Assembly (NCBI GenBank): GCA_020053015.1
Contig: JAGVNY010000251.1
Span: 1 to 33,354 of the forward strand
Length of the DNA: 33,354 nucleotides
Reading direction: 5' to 3'
Source of the DNA: Candidatus Zixiibacteriota bacterium
GTDB lineage: Bacteria; Zixibacteria; MSB-5A5; JAABVY01; JAHJOQ01
Position 1 is the stretch's first letter. Each line of letters begins with the position of its first letter. The notes under the pieces are model-generated. The model worked only from the letters and a program-made list of their open reading frames with translations, searched no databases and was not told the DNA's origin. Below are positions 32,626 to 33,354 of the stretch, in pieces. A program made the position numbers and the translations under genes.

Positions 32626-33354
32626 TCACTTCCCGACAGATGTCTCGCAATCGAGTCCAGCTCCCTTTTCAGTATTGAGAGGGCTCTGGGTGTTTGTGCC
32701 TCGCTGTTGCCAAACTCCATTGTTGGTGGCGAGGTTGAACATCGAAGCCGGTGGGTATGAGTCTGTGCCGCCCGTGTCGAGAAACAGCCCGGCGCACAGC
32801 ATCAAGTCACGCAGGCTTCCCCTGGTCGTGATATTGGATCTTCCGAGAGTCGTAGCAGCTGACACGCGATACGTGTCATCGCCTGACTTGTCCCAGAACA
32901 CGCCAATGCCGTTATCGTTGCCCCCACCGAGAGACAAGTTCGGAGCATCGTATGTGTCGTTACCGCTGCAGTCGACCAATGTACCGATCGTGAAATCATG
33001 CCCAGCGCCTTGTGCCATGTTCATCGTGGCGGTGTAGTGATCGTTGCCTGAGCTGTCAATCAGTATGCCGACCCCGAAATGCGCGCCGGATCCTTGGACA
33101 TACCAGACTCCGTTGTAAGTATCATCACCCTTGCGGTCCGACAGAATACCGATCGAGTACCAGTAAGAACAACCTTGGGCGAACACACCTGCCGAGTAGG
33201 TATCATTGCCTTCGGCATCCGCCAGCATACCGATTCCCCCAGCCCAGGAATGCCCGTCGATGTAGTCTCCTCGCTTGCCGAATCCGACTCCCTGGCAAAG
33301 ATTGGAGTTGTGGTCTTTTGTCTGCGATGCCGGGAATGCGATGTCCAGAGTGTC
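32626..33354 (-). CDS. Gly/Asp-rich G(N/D)DxY repeat protein, C-terminal part (5' end outside window)
   Basis: The frame is open to the window edge, so the N-terminus is missing; 242 residues are visible. It consists of roughly 27-residue repeats with the pattern (I/V)G-x-L-x-D-x2-G-(N/D)-D-x-Y-x5-8-QG: IGMLADAEGNDTYSAGVFAQG, then IGILSDRKGDDTYNGVWYVQ, VGILIDSSGNDHYTATMNMA, IGTLVDCSGNDTYDAP and IGVFWDKSGDDTY. The G-N-D-x-Y turns resemble calcium-binding RTX (GGxGxDxUx) repeats but are longer, so a repetitive beta structure is inferred. Probably exported, but the leader is not in view. The metallopeptidase gene lies directly downstream. Confidence 0.75.
   Translation of the reverse strand, partial: DTLDIAFPASQTKDHNSNLCQGVGFGKRGDYIDGHSWAGGIGMLADAEGNDTYSAGVFAQGCSYWYSIGILSDRKGDDTYNGVWYVQGSGAHFGVGILIDSSGNDHYTATMNMAQGAGHDFTIGTLVDCSGNDTYDAPNLSLGGGNDNGIGVFWDKSGDDTYRVSAATTLGRSNITTRGSLRDLMLCAGLFLDTGGTDSYPPASMFNLATNNGVWQQRGTNTQSPLNTEKGAGLDCETSVGK

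Noticed and set aside
1-33354. CRISPR arrays, tRNA or rRNA genes, prophage or insertion-sequence transposases
   Set aside because: Looked for on both strands; no regularly spaced direct repeats, cloverleaf-like sequences or transposase/integrase motifs were recognised.

Overview
The window reads as chromosomal DNA of a Gram-negative bacterium of the FCB (Fibrobacteres-Chlorobi-Bacteroidetes) type. Evidence: an FG-GAP protein with a C-terminal YPNPFN sorting tail, an outer-membrane Omp85-type barrel fused to a polymer-forming (bactofilin-like) segment, N-terminal signal peptides and lipoboxes, and many two-component proteins. The gene repertoire reminds me of Zixibacteria-like candidate phyla, but this is an impression that I could not verify. 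Coding density is high, genes of one operon often overlap by 1-4 bases (ATGA or TGATG junctions), and TAG, TGA and TAA are all used as stops. I found no tRNA, rRNA, CRISPR array, transposase or phage gene.

Layout. Positions 1-1540 (+): the end of a TPR protein and a Yip1-family membrane protein whose normal reading frame is broken by an early TAG. 1719-7595 (-): rho; then a beta-barrel-like exported protein, a LytR_C protein and rsfS as one operon; then panC-panD and a single-domain GlmU-like uridylyltransferase; and panB, now separated from panC by a short structured repeat. 8109-10885 (-): a tightly overlapping operon of a PLP-fold aminotransferase (without the expected lysine), folB, folK and a deoxynucleoside kinase. 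11142-18173 (+): a calcium-motif lipoprotein; a Nudix hydrolase overlapping an NtrY-like histidine kinase and a sigma-54 activator; then a convincing -24/-12 promoter in front of the polymer-forming/Omp85 fusion and a DUF4390-like protein. 18311-23532 (+): a GAF-PAS histidine kinase and a very large Ser/Thr kinase with TPRs.

The strip 23533-23941 holds an unannotated 23-residue peptide gene on the minus strand. It has a consensus sigma-70 promoter with a perfect inverted repeat in the spacer, a structured leader, and an ideal ribosome binding site; it is divergent from the FG-GAP secreted protein (23942-25555, own promoter). I regard it as the most interesting object in the window. Then follow (-) an aldehyde dehydrogenase and a response regulator plus histidine kinase pair with its own promoter, (+) nadC-birA, and (-) a predicted gluzincin metallopeptidase downstream of a truncated protein made of about 27-residue G(N/D)DxY repeats.

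Three families of short non-coding elements with terminal inverted repeats occupy the intergenic spaces at about 1570, 6570-6750, 7680-8055 and 31277-31702. They are MITE-like or structured foldback elements and produce several long but spurious open frames. Metabolically the window is a cofactor neighbourhood (pantothenate, folate, NAD, biotin) mixed with signalling and envelope genes.
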